NCBI GenBank assembly: GCA_002305075.1 | Contig: DBQC01000024.1 | Coordinates: forward strand, 415-57,563 | Reading direction: 5' to 3' | Length of the DNA stretch: 57,149 bases | Source of the DNA: Ruminococcaceae bacterium UBA1404 | GTDB taxonomy: Bacteria > Bacillota > Clostridia > Oscillospirales > Ruminococcaceae | In this document: positions 15,867 through 23,851 of the stretch, piece after piece | Numbering within the stretch: position 1 is the first letter of the stretch | How the letters are laid out: each line of letters starts with the position of its first letter | The notes under the pieces: model-generated | What the model saw: the letters and a program-made list of their open reading frames with translations, nothing else | The model's database searches: none | What the model was told of the DNA's origin: nothing | Program-made: the position numbers and the translations under genes

Positions 15867-16877
15867 TTAGGCCACAGCACCGGTGACAGGGTTGCCGCCG
15901 GGGACGGTGGGTTGGGTTCCGCCGCTGCTGGTGTTATTGTCGATAATCGAAGCGTCCATAGGCCTGTCAGACAGAACAAAGCGGCCTAATGTGTTGGTGT
16001 TAAAGGTGAGGGTGTTGTTCTCCTCATCATAGGTGGTGTTAAGCTGGGTCAGTCTGCCGCTGAGGTAGCGGTAAACATAGAATTTGCCCTCAAAGTTGTC
16101 GGCAAAATCGGCCACATCAATCTCAAACTTGCCATTGATGGTGAAGGTGGGGCCGGCGGGGAAGTTGATAAACTCAAAGTCGTGCTCCTGATACTTGCTA
16201 AGAAGCTCGGGGATACCGTTGTAGTTGTAGAGCATATTGATGCCCTTGAGGTCGGTGACATTGACCGTGTAGCGCCAGATATCGCCCACGAAGGTCACAT
16301 TTCGGTAGTTGTTCACCGAAGAAATTTTGTTAAGCTGATCCTTGGTGAACACCGGGGCTTCGGGGTCGACCACAATTTCGTCGCCGATAGAAAGGCTGTT
16401 GATAATGGCATCATCGGCGGCGCGGTAGCCGGTCTCAAAGCGCACGGTCAGAGTGTCCAGCGTCACGCCGGGCTGATCCTTACGGTCGATCAGGCGGATT
16501 TCGTACTCCACATCGGTGGGGTTGACCGGCCAGGCCGTTTTGACAATGGCCCGCAGTACATGCCGGCCGCTGACCTTAACCAGCGAGAAGGAGCTCATGG
16601 TGCTGCTGCCCTTCTTGGCCGAAATGCGGATATTGACATCCTTTAGCGTGTCGTCGGTGATGGGCTGACCGTCGAGCAGAAGCGGAAAGTCGTACTCCTT
16701 ACCGGGGGTCAGCAGTGCGCCCTCCAGAGTGCCGTCCTCACCGGTCGTGTCGATGGACAACCCGGTGGTGGCAGTGGCCTCGCTGGCCGTAAAGGAGGGG
16801 TCTACATCGGCCATGGCCATAACGGCCGAGGCCGTAAGCATGAGGGCGACTAGAGTTAACGAAATGATTTTTTTCAT
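15867..16877 (-). CDS. Secreted protein of unknown function with C-terminal NPVTGA tail
   Basis: The product is 336 aa. The signal peptide MKKIISLTLVALMLTASAVMAMA has a probable cleavage after AMA; GGAGG lies upstream. The mature protein is acidic, beta-rich in appearance and has no recognised domain. Its last third matches the product of the frameshifted gene at 35505-36549, for example NTLGRFVLSDRPMD against RVLGKYVVADRELD. Both end a few residues after a T-G-A motif (GGNPVTGAVA here). The tail looks like a sortase-type sorting motif without the usual hydrophobic segment and basic end. Likely exported to the cell surface or medium. Confidence 0.7.
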   Translation of the reverse strand: MKKIISLTLVALMLTASAVMAMADVDPSFTASEATATTGLSIDTTGEDGTLEGALLTPGKEYDFPLLLDGQPITDDTLKDVNIRISAKKGSSTMSSFSLVKVSGRHVLRAIVKTAWPVNPTDVEYEIRLIDRKDQPGVTLDTLTVRFETGYRAADDAIINSLSIGDEIVVDPEAPVFTKDQLNKISSVNNYRNVTFVGDIWRYTVNVTDLKGINMLYNYNGIPELLSKYQEHDFEFINFPAGPTFTINGKFEIDVADFADNFEGKFYVYRYLSGRLTQLNTTYDEENNTLTFNTNTLGRFVLSDRPMDASIIDNNTSSGGTQPTVPGGNPVTGAVA

Positions 16878-17046
16878 GGTTTTTTAACCTCCATATTGAT
16901 GGTGAGCCAAGTGGCTCATTTAGAGTATGCGAAGTCCGCGGCCTTAAGTTTAGCGAGAAATATTGCCATCGGCCGGCGGCCGCGCACCATCGGCATCATA
17001 AACGGCTTTGGACTGCCCTGTGAACTGTTGGGCAGCGCAGCGTTAA
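16878..17046. other. Intergenic region upstream of the secreted-protein gene
   Basis: There is no convincing gene here. It holds the secreted-protein leader with a 7-2-7 inverted repeat, TGAGCCA and TGGCTCA (16903-16918), just upstream of the RBS. This could be an operator or an RNA hairpin limiting translation. Short open frames seen here lack a ribosome binding site. Confidence 0.5.
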
Positions 17047-17069
17047 AAAAAGGCAGTCCTCGCCTTTTT
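17047..17069. terminator. Terminator-like hairpin
   Basis: AAAAAGGC pairs with GCCTTTTT around AGTCCTC. The A/T arms make it usable in either direction. It lies between the proBA operon end and the secreted-protein promoter. Confidence 0.6.
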
Positions 17070-17129
17070 GATTCCGATTGCATCGCTATTAGTATGAACA
17101 GTCGCCCATATAAAAACCCTAAAAAAATT

Positions 17130-17160
17130 AAAAAGCCCGGCCGTATAAGCAGGACTTTTT
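17130..17160 (-). terminator. Terminator of the proB-proA operon
   Basis: On minus, AAAAAGTCC pairs with GGGCTTTTT (one G-U pair), followed by AATTTTTTT. It lies 51 bp past the stop of the last gene of the operon. Confidence 0.7.
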
Positions 17161-17210
17161 AATAAAATTTTTGGAAAAAATATAGTCTTGGCGCACTTGC
17201 AGCCGCCGCT

Positions 17211-17903
17211 TTAAGAAAAGTTTAGTCCGCCGTTGTCGTCGTCCACCGCAAGAATGGTGTAGTTACCCCGAGATTTTTTAAGTTTATAAACCATATATTT
17301 GTCGGGACTTGGCGTGGCCTCCTGGTTAAATCCGGTAAGCCAGCTGCTGCCCGGCGGCACATAGCCCACCCGCACGGTGAGCACATCGCCCGATTTGATG
17401 ATGTGATCCACCTTGGGGATATAGGCCACCTTAGCCACCACCGGAATGCGGTAGGCGTTTACATCGGGGTCGTACATATAAATGTTCTCGTAGTCGTCCA
17501 CTGTGCGGTGGCTGATAAGGGCGGCGTCACCATACAGCCTGTGGGCCTGATACTCCACATCGGGACCGGGCAGAATAACCATGCCCATGTCGTCCTGGGG
17601 ATAGGTCTGGGCGCTCTCGTCCAGCAGAGCAGCCCAGATGCAGGTGAGCAGTATGGTGTCGCTGCTGGCCTCCTGCACCGAGGCGTAGGGCACCGGGTCG
17701 AACATGACCACCGGGGTTAAAAAGCGCTCGATGCGCATCTTTTCGCTGGTGTTGTTGAGCAGGCCGTGAATGGCCCGGTAGCCAAAGGTTGCCAGCGTGG
17801 CAAGACCTATAAGGGCCAGCACCAAAAATACGCCGCCAATCAGGCGGGTAGTGCGCCTGCCCGGGCGCCTATTCCGGCGCGGACTGTGCGATTTTTGTCC
17901 CAT
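17211..17903 (-). CDS. Single-pass membrane protein of unknown function in the proline operon
   Basis: The start chosen is ATG 17903 (MGQKSHSP), close behind GGAGG, giving 230 aa. A very basic N-terminus (SPRRNRRPGRRTTR) is followed by one TM helix (about residues 21-45), placing the rest outside the membrane. The outer part contains TPVVMFDPVPYASVQEASSD and a possible beta-rich segment with VGYVPPGSSWLTG. No family was recognised. It begins 17 bp after the proA stop, and a terminator follows, so it is the third gene of proB-proA. Confidence 0.65.
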   Translation of the reverse strand: MGQKSHSPRRNRRPGRRTTRLIGGVFLVLALIGLATLATFGYRAIHGLLNNTSEKMRIERFLTPVVMFDPVPYASVQEASSDTILLTCIWAALLDESAQTYPQDDMGMVILPGPDVEYQAHRLYGDAALISHRTVDDYENIYMYDPDVNAYRIPVVAKVAYIPKVDHIIKSGDVLTVRVGYVPPGSSWLTGFNQEATPSPDKYMVYKLKKSRGNYTILAVDDDNGGLNFS

Positions 17904-17920
17904 AGTGTTTCCTCCGGGCA

Positions 17921-19165
17921 TCAGCGGGTCTGACCCTCGCCCTCAATGATATATTTGGTGGTGGTAAGCTCATTAAGACCCATGGGGCCACGCACATGGA
18001 GCTTTTGGGTGGAAATGCCGATTTCGGCCCCCATACCGAACTCGCCCCCGTCGGTAAAGCGGGTGGAGGCGTTGACATAAACGGCCGCCGAATCCACCGT
18101 GGCGATAAACAGCTGGGCCGCTTTGTAGTCGTCGGTGACAATGGCGTCCGAGTGGTGGGTACCATAGTGGGCGATGTGAGCCATGGCCTCCTCAATGCTG
18201 TCTACCACCTTGATATTCATAAAGAGGTCGTTGTATTCGGTGGCAAAGCTCTCGTCGGTGGCGGCCGCTATGTGGGGCACGATGGCCAGCGTTCGGGGGC
18301 AGCCGTAGATGGTTACCCCGGAGGCGGCCAACTTTTCGGTCAGCTTGGGCAGCAGAGCCTCGGCCACATGGGCGTGTATCAAGGCCGTTTCCAGCGCGTT
18401 GCAGACGGCGGGATAGCTGATTTTGCCCGTGTGGGCAATGTTGAGAGCCATATCGAGGTCGGCGGCCTTATCCACATAGACATGACAGATTCCGGCCCCG
18501 GTTTCGATAACCGGCACGGTGGCGTTTTTGACCACCGACTGAATAAGCCCGGTGTTGCCCCGAGGAATGAGCAGGTCCACATAGCCGTTAAGGCGCATAA
18601 GCTGGGTGGCCACCTCGCGATCGGTATCCTCCACCAGTTGAATGATGTCCGCAGGCAGACCGCAGCGCTCCACAGCACGGCGCATCACCGCCACAAGGGC
18701 GATGTTGGAGTGGATGGCCTCGCTGCCGCCCCGCAGAATGCAGACATTGCCCGACTTAAGGCAGAGGACGGCGGCGTCCACCGTGACATTGGGGCGGGAC
18801 TCGTAAATCATGGCCACCACGCCGATGGGCACACTCACCCGGCGGATGCGCAGCCCATTTGGCCGTGTGCCACCAGAGCGCACCACACCCACCGGGTCAG
18901 GAAGGGTGGCCACATCCTCGGCAGCGCGCGCAATGCCTTCTATTTTCTCGGCAGTAAGTTTAAGCCTGGCCTGCATGGGGCCGGGTATGCCCCGCTCGGC
19001 CGCCGCCTCCATGTCCCGGGCGTTGGCAGTTAGAATCTCGTCGCAGGCCTGGCGCAGCTCTTGGGCAATGGCGTAAAGGACCTTGTTGCGCACCAAAGTG
19101 CTGGACATGGCCAGCACAGGGCGGGCTGCCTGGGCTTTTTTGCCTAGCTCTTGGATATAACTCAT
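17921..19165 (-). CDS. proA: Gamma-glutamyl phosphate reductase
   Basis: The product is 414 aa. Aldehyde-dehydrogenase-fold signatures are VPIGVVAMIYESRPNVTVDA, CLKSGNVCILRGGSEA, LIPRGNTGLIQSV and the catalytic-Cys region YPAVCNALET. The conserved C-terminal stretch is ASTRFTDGGEFGMGAEIGIS. It reduces gamma-glutamyl phosphate to glutamate semialdehyde with NADPH, the second step of proline synthesis. The start overlaps the proB stop by 4 bp. Confidence 0.96.
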   Translation of the reverse strand: MSYIQELGKKAQAARPVLAMSSTLVRNKVLYAIAQELRQACDEILTANARDMEAAAERGIPGPMQARLKLTAEKIEGIARAAEDVATLPDPVGVVRSGGTRPNGLRIRRVSVPIGVVAMIYESRPNVTVDAAVLCLKSGNVCILRGGSEAIHSNIALVAVMRRAVERCGLPADIIQLVEDTDREVATQLMRLNGYVDLLIPRGNTGLIQSVVKNATVPVIETGAGICHVYVDKAADLDMALNIAHTGKISYPAVCNALETALIHAHVAEALLPKLTEKLAASGVTIYGCPRTLAIVPHIAAATDESFATEYNDLFMNIKVVDSIEEAMAHIAHYGTHHSDAIVTDDYKAAQLFIATVDSAAVYVNASTRFTDGGEFGMGAEIGISTQKLHVRGPMGLNELTTTKYIIEGEGQTR

Positions 19166-19950
19166 ACTGATACCTCCGGTGCAAAATAGGTTCCCACCGG
19201 CTCGCCGGCCAGCAGGTCGTAGAGTAGTTCGGGGCGCTCGCCATTGATAATGGCCATCTGGATGCCGGCCGAGGTGGCCATCTGGGCGGCCGCAATTTTG
19301 GTGGCCATGCCGCCGGTGCCCCGGCTGCTGCCGGCGCCGCCCCCTAAGGCGATAATGGTCTCGTCAATTTTATCCACCCGGGGGATAATCCGGGCGTCGG
19401 GACAGGTGCGGGGGTCGCCGGTGTATAGGCCGTCGATGTCGCTCATAAGGATGAGACTGTCCGCCCCGGTGATTTGGGCCACAATGGCCGACAGGGTGTC
19501 GTTGTCGCCGATTTCTATTTCCTCGGTGGCCACCGAGTCGTTCTCGTTGACCACAGGCAGCACATGCCACTCGAGGAGTTGGGCGAAGGTGGCCACCAGG
19601 TTTTTTTTGCGGAGGGGGGAGTCGATGTCCTCCCGGGTGAGCAAAATTTGCCCCACATGGTGGTTGTATTCGCCAAACAGCTTGTCGTAAAGATACATCA
19701 GCTCGCACTGACCAATGGCCGCAGCGGCCTGTTTAGGTGGCATGCCGGTAGGTCGCTCTCGAATGCCCAGCTTGCCGAGGCCGGTGGCCACCGCCCCCGA
19801 GGAGACCAAAATAATCTCTTTGCCGGCATTTTTTATGTCGCTGAGGATTTTGGCCAGCTTTTCTACCCTGCGGATGTTAAGCAGGCCGCTCTCGTAGGTG
19901 AGGGTCGAACTGCCCACCTTCACCACCATCCTTTTTGCGTCCTTAAACAC
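19162..19950 (-). CDS. proB: Glutamate 5-kinase without PUA domain
   Basis: The product is 262 aa from a GTG start (19950). The amino-acid kinase fold shows VVKVGSSTLT at the N-terminus, LVSSGAVATGLGKLG, VVNENDSVATEEIEIGDND and GTGGMATKIAAAQMA near the end. It phosphorylates glutamate in the first step of proline synthesis. Many ProB proteins have about 100 more residues forming a PUA domain; this one ends after the kinase domain, a known shorter form. Promoter: TTGAAT, 17 bp, TACAAT. Confidence 0.95.
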   Translation of the reverse strand: MFKDAKRMVVKVGSSTLTYESGLLNIRRVEKLAKILSDIKNAGKEIILVSSGAVATGLGKLGIRERPTGMPPKQAAAAIGQCELMYLYDKLFGEYNHHVGQILLTREDIDSPLRKKNLVATFAQLLEWHVLPVVNENDSVATEEIEIGDNDTLSAIVAQITGADSLILMSDIDGLYTGDPRTCPDARIIPRVDKIDETIIALGGGAGSSRGTGGMATKIAAAQMATSAGIQMAIINGERPELLYDLLAGEPVGTYFAPEVSV

Positions 19951-19985
19951 AGCAGCACCACCTTTTTGGAAGTTAGGAATATATT

Positions 19986-20014
19986 ATTGTAACATATAGT
20001 CCGCCCACATTCAA
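19986..20014 (-). promoter_or_regulatory. proBA promoter
   Basis: On minus, TTGAAT (20014-20009), 17 bp, TACAAT (19991-19986). No T-box motif was seen between it and the GTG start. Confidence 0.65.
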
Positions 20015-20080
20015 GCGCACGGCCTTTGGGCGGCTCACAAAACCGGCCGCTTAACCCACTTGCGCCCGGCCCAATAAGAA

Positions 20081-20108
20081 TATCCCCCCGCTTTTGGGCG
20101 GGGGGATA
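20081..20108 (-). terminator. Terminator of pnp
   Basis: A perfect 11-bp stem, TATCCCCCCGC with GCGGGGGGATA, has loop CCAAAA (minus strand) and is followed by TTCTTATT. It lies directly after the pnp stop. Confidence 0.8.
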
Positions 20109-20112
20109 AGCT

Positions 20113-22224
20113 TTAGTTTCTGTTTTTCTCCTCCAGCGCCTGGAGCACATCTCGGCGGGACAGGTTGATGCGTCCCTGGCTGTCGATCTCGGTGACCTTA
20201 ACCAGCACCTCGTCGCCGACGGTGACCACATCCTCCACCTTTTCAACCCGTTTTAAATCCAGCTTGGAGATGTGGACCAGCCCCTCCTTGCCCGGCGCAA
20301 TTTCCACAAAGGCGCCAAAGTTCATCAGGCGGGTGACCACACCCTTGTAAACGGCCCCGATTTCGGGGTCCAGGGCGATGGTTTTAATCATATCCACCGC
20401 GCGGCGGGCGCCATCGATATCGATGCCCGACACAAAGACCCGTCCGTCGTCCTCAATGTCAATATGCACATCGCACTCGGCCGAGATCTTTTGGATAACC
20501 TTGCCGCCCGAGCCAATAACCTCCCGGATCTTGTCGGGATGGATTTGCAGCGTGAGCATCTTGGGGGCGTATTTGGAAAGCTCCTCCCTCGGCGCGGGAA
20601 TGGCCTTCAGCATAATCTCGTCCAGGATATACAGCCGAGCCTGGCGGGTTTTTTCCAGCGCATCGGCAATGATTTCGAAGCTGATGCCCTCGACCTTCAT
20701 GTCCACCTGAATGGCCGTGATGCCGTTGTGGGTGCCGGCCACTTTAAAGTCCATATCGCCGAAAAAGTCCTCCACGCCCTGAATGTCCACCATGGTCATC
20801 CAGCGATCACCCTCGGTGATCAGTCCGCAGGAGATGCCGGCCACCGGAGCGCTCAGGGGCACACCGGCGTCCATAAGCGCCAGCGTAGAGCCGCACACCG
20901 CACCCTGAGAGGTGGAGCCGTTGGAGCTGACTACCTCGCTGACCACCCGCAGGGCATAGGGAAAGTCGTCTACCGAGGGCAGCACAGGCAGCAGCGCCTT
21001 TTCGGCCAGCGCACCGTGGCCCTGCTCCCGGCGGCCGGGGCCCCGGGAAGGCCGGGTCTCGCCCACCGAATAGGAGGGGAAGTTGTAGTGATGCATATAG
21101 CGCTTGCGGGTTTCGGCGTCGATACCGTCGAGAATTTGCGCCATGCTCATGGGGGCTAGCGTGGCCACCGAGAGCACCTGGGTCTGGCCGCGGGTAAACA
21201 GGCCCGATCCGTGGGCACGGGGCAAAAAGCCCACCTCGGATGCCAGCGGGCGCATCTGGTGGATGCTCCGGCCGTCCACCCGCTTGCCCTCGTCGAGCAG
21301 CCAGCGGCGCACCACATGCTTTTGCAGCTTGTACAGGCACTGCTCTATCATGGCACCCTGGTCGGGATATTCGGGGTCAAAGCGCTCGTGCACCTCGGCG
21401 TAGACCGGCTGCATACGCGCCTCTCGAACATTTTTATCGTCGGTGTCCAGCGCATAACGGATTTTATCGATGGCAAAGGCCTCCACGGCGGCGTACATAT
21501 CGGGGTCTACCGCCATGGGCTCGAAGGGGTACTTCTCACGGCCAATCTCCTGCTGCACGCCGGCGATAAAGCGGGCCAGCTTGGCCACCTCGGCGTGGCC
21601 CTGCTTAATGCCCTCCAGCACAATGTCCTCAGACACCTGATTGCCGCCAAACTCCAGCATATTCACGCTGTGCTCCTTGCCGGTCACCACCAGCAGACAT
21701 TCGCTGCGCTGGCGCTGATCGTCGTTGGGACCCACCACAATCTCGCCGTCTACATAGCACACATAAACGCCGGCGGTGGGGCCGTTCCAGGGGATGTCCG
21801 AGATGGACAGCGCAAAGCTAACCCCGCACATGGCAGCCTCCTCGGGGGAGAAATCGGGGTCGTAGGAGAGCACGGTGGCCACCACGGTGACATCGTTGCG
21901 CATATCCTCGGGGAAGAGCGGGCGGATATGCCGGTCGATCAGCCGAGAGGTGAGCACGGCCTTTTCGGTGGGGCGGCCTTCCCGGCGCATAAAGGAGCCG
22001 GGGATTTTGCCGGCAGAATAGAGCTTGTCCTCAAAGTCTACCGACAGCGGGAAGAAGTCGATGCCCTCCCGGGGCTTTTGGGACATGGTGATGTTGACCA
22101 TCACCACGGTCTCGCCATAGCGCACCACACAGGAACCGTTGGCAAGGCCGGCGATTTTACCCGTCTCGAAGCTGATGGGGCGACCGGCCAATGTGGTTTC
22201 AAATACCTTAAAATTTTCAAACAT
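20113..22224 (-). CDS. pnp: Polyribonucleotide nucleotidyltransferase
   Basis: The start is ATG 22224 (MFENFKVFE), behind AAGGAGG, giving 703 aa. Two RNase PH-like halves are present, with FETGKIAGLANGSCVVRYGE early and RAHGSGLFTRGQTQVLSV in the second half. A KH domain (IREVIGSGGKVIQKI) and an S1 domain (YKGVVTRLMNFGAFVEIAPG) follow. It degrades RNA from the 3' end by phosphorolysis and acts in mRNA turnover. It lies downstream of rpsO, separated by a hairpin, the arrangement found in most bacteria. Confidence 0.96.
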   Translation of the reverse strand: MFENFKVFETTLAGRPISFETGKIAGLANGSCVVRYGETVVMVNITMSQKPREGIDFFPLSVDFEDKLYSAGKIPGSFMRREGRPTEKAVLTSRLIDRHIRPLFPEDMRNDVTVVATVLSYDPDFSPEEAAMCGVSFALSISDIPWNGPTAGVYVCYVDGEIVVGPNDDQRQRSECLLVVTGKEHSVNMLEFGGNQVSEDIVLEGIKQGHAEVAKLARFIAGVQQEIGREKYPFEPMAVDPDMYAAVEAFAIDKIRYALDTDDKNVREARMQPVYAEVHERFDPEYPDQGAMIEQCLYKLQKHVVRRWLLDEGKRVDGRSIHQMRPLASEVGFLPRAHGSGLFTRGQTQVLSVATLAPMSMAQILDGIDAETRKRYMHHYNFPSYSVGETRPSRGPGRREQGHGALAEKALLPVLPSVDDFPYALRVVSEVVSSNGSTSQGAVCGSTLALMDAGVPLSAPVAGISCGLITEGDRWMTMVDIQGVEDFFGDMDFKVAGTHNGITAIQVDMKVEGISFEIIADALEKTRQARLYILDEIMLKAIPAPREELSKYAPKMLTLQIHPDKIREVIGSGGKVIQKISAECDVHIDIEDDGRVFVSGIDIDGARRAVDMIKTIALDPEIGAVYKGVVTRLMNFGAFVEIAPGKEGLVHISKLDLKRVEKVEDVVTVGDEVLVKVTEIDSQGRINLSRRDVLQALEEKNRN

Positions 22225-22365
22225 GCTAGTCCTCCTTAAAGGATGACGGCCGAGGCAGGCTTTTAGCAATAAATCCGGCGCTGGCAGCTCTGGCAAGCGC
22301 CCGATTCACTGCTAAACGACCCGCACTCAGGCGTCGGTCGGGTTTAGGGACGGCGAACGGATAAA

Positions 22366-22402
22366 GGGGATGGCATTCCCGTTTATTCGGAAACGCCCTC
22401 CC
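22366..22402 (-). promoter_or_regulatory. rpsO-pnp intercistronic hairpin
   Basis: On minus, GGGAGGGCGTTTCCG pairs with CGGGAATGCCATCCC around AATAAA, with one mismatch and two G-U pairs, followed by CTTTATCC. It may be a partial terminator or an RNase III processing site, as known between these genes in other bacteria. Confidence 0.65.
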
Positions 22403-22417
22403 CCTCTACATACGGTT

Positions 22418-22684
22418 TTATCTGCGCAGGCCCAGCTTAGCGATGATGGCCCGATAGCGCTCTACATCGTTCTTTTGCAGGTAGGCCAGCAGATTTTTGC
22501 GGCGTCCAATCATCTTGTACATACCGCGGCGGGAGTGGTGGTCGTTTTTGTGCACCTTAAGATGCTCGGTGAGGTCGGCAATGCGCCGGGTTAAAATGGC
22601 AACCTGCACCTCAGGCGAGCCCGTATCACCCTCGTGGAGACGATTATCCACAATGACCTCGGTTTTTTCTTCTTTGCGAAGCAT
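22418..22684 (-). CDS. rpsO: Ribosomal protein S15
   Basis: The product is 88 aa, the standard S15 length. Conserved stretches are DTGSPEVQVAILTRRIADLT, HLKVHKNDHHSRRGM and the C-terminal RRKNLLAYLQKNDVERYRAI. It binds 16S rRNA early in 30S assembly. It has its own promoter and a structured leader, and it precedes pnp. Confidence 0.98.
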   Translation of the reverse strand: MLRKEEKTEVIVDNRLHEGDTGSPEVQVAILTRRIADLTEHLKVHKNDHHSRRGMYKMIGRRKNLLAYLQKNDVERYRAIIAKLGLRR

Positions 22685-22736
22685 AGATATTACCCCTTTT
22701 CAAAATATGTTCACGGCTGTCCAAGCGCCGGGCCGT

Positions 22737-22765
22737 GGGTTGTCCTCACAATGAGGCGGTCACCC
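22737..22765 (-). ncRNA. Candidate S15-binding leader structure of rpsO
   Basis: The rpsO 5' leader (about 135 nt from promoter to ATG) contains a hairpin on the minus strand with outer arm GGGT/ACCC, an internal loop, and CCTCA/TGAGG closing a TTG loop. Further G+C-rich pairing flanks it. S15 represses its own translation through such leaders in many bacteria. The match here is structural only and was judged by eye. Confidence 0.4.
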
Positions 22766-22825
22766 GGGGCCTAGACGGCGTGACGATGGCGGTTCCGGCC
22801 CATACGGGCACAGAACAACGACATT

Positions 22826-22855
22826 ACTATAGCATGGGACCCTGTACCTTGTAAA
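22826..22855 (-). promoter_or_regulatory. rpsO promoter
   Basis: On minus, TTTACA (22855-22850), 18 bp, TATAGT (22831-22826). It lies in the gap between ribF and rpsO. Confidence 0.6.
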
Positions 22856-22899
22856 GCGGATTTTGCTTTTTTATGCGCCGGCACTCGCCGGGCGCACCA

Positions 22900-23811
22900 T
22901 TAACCCTTCACAAGGTCGAAAGCCCGGTCGGCGTCCCGCCGAATGGCGTCGCGCAGCGCCTCTACCGACTCGAACTTTTGCTCGGGGCGCAAAAAGTGCA
23001 GCAGCTCGGTTTTAATGCGTCTTCCATAAATATTCCCCGAAAAGTCCTTAATATAGCTCTCGCAGAGCACTCCGTCTGAGCCTACGGTAGGTTTTATGCC
23101 CACATTGGCTGCGGCGGCATAGCTTTTGCCGTCAAAGCTCACCCGGGCGGCGTATACGCCAAAGCGAGGGCGCACAATTTGGCTATCAAAACGCTGATTG
23201 GCTGTGGGCAGACCGATGCTGCTGCCCAGCTTTTGTCCGTGTTCCACCACAAAGTCTATGGCAAAGGGCCGCCCTAACATCTGGGCTGCCTGCTCCATCT
23301 GCCCTGCGGCAACGGCCGCTCGGATGCGGGTCGAGCTGATGGGCGCATCCTGCCAAAGCACCTGGGGCACCACCTCTAAAGCCACCCCCGCCTCAGTCAG
23401 CATCCTGCGCAGCAGGCCGACATCTCCCCCGGCGCCACGGCCAAAGCGAAAGTCGGCCCCGCAGGCCACCATGCGGGCTTTTAACCGCCCAAGGATGACG
23501 GTGTGGACAAAGTCGGCGGCGTCCATGCCCTGAATGGCGGAAAATTCGGGCTGATAGAGGCAGCGCACCCCCAGCTCGGACAATGCCTCGGCCTTGAGCT
23601 GGGGCGTCTGGAGCAGCCCCGCCGAGGTTTTGGCCGCCGGGGCAGCCCCGGTGACCCCAAAGGTGAACACGGTGGGCAGCAGCCCATGGACGCCGTGAGC
23701 CACGGCGGCTCCTATAACGGCCTGATGGCCTTTGTGAACGCCGTCAAAAAAGCCCAGGGCCAGCGCCGAGCAGGCCCCGGACAGAGAATCGGTTTCTCCA
23801 AGGATCTGCAT
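22900..23811 (-). CDS. ribF: Bifunctional riboflavin kinase / FAD synthetase
   Basis: The start is ATG 23811 (MQILGETDS), behind AGGAGG, giving 303 aa. The N-terminal nucleotidyltransferase half has ALGFFDGVHKGHQAVI and PISSTRIRAAVAAG. The C-terminal riboflavin kinase half has GLPTANQRF, RPRFGVYAARV and SYIKDFSGNIYGRRI. It makes FMN and FAD. It is the last gene of the nusA-infB cluster, 40 bp after truB, a common order in Bacillota. Confidence 0.95.
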   Translation of the reverse strand: MQILGETDSLSGACSALALGFFDGVHKGHQAVIGAAVAHGVHGLLPTVFTFGVTGAAPAAKTSAGLLQTPQLKAEALSELGVRCLYQPEFSAIQGMDAADFVHTVILGRLKARMVACGADFRFGRGAGGDVGLLRRMLTEAGVALEVVPQVLWQDAPISSTRIRAAVAAGQMEQAAQMLGRPFAIDFVVEHGQKLGSSIGLPTANQRFDSQIVRPRFGVYAARVSFDGKSYAAAANVGIKPTVGSDGVLCESYIKDFSGNIYGRRIKTELLHFLRPEQKFESVEALRDAIRRDADRAFDLVKG

Positions 23812-23851
23812 GAGCCGTCCTCCTGCTGTGTGTGATGCGATAATCCCCTCT

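Noticed and set aside
16896..17162. Possible 88-aa gene upstream of the secreted-protein gene
   Set aside because: No RBS, no homology recognised, and it crosses two terminator-like hairpins.
17996..19033. Open frame on the plus strand opposite proA
   Set aside because: It is an antisense shadow without start signals; proA is intact.
22870..22899. Terminator downstream of ribF
   Set aside because: TGCGCC..GGCGCA can pair, but on the minus strand it is followed by an A-run and not a U-run.
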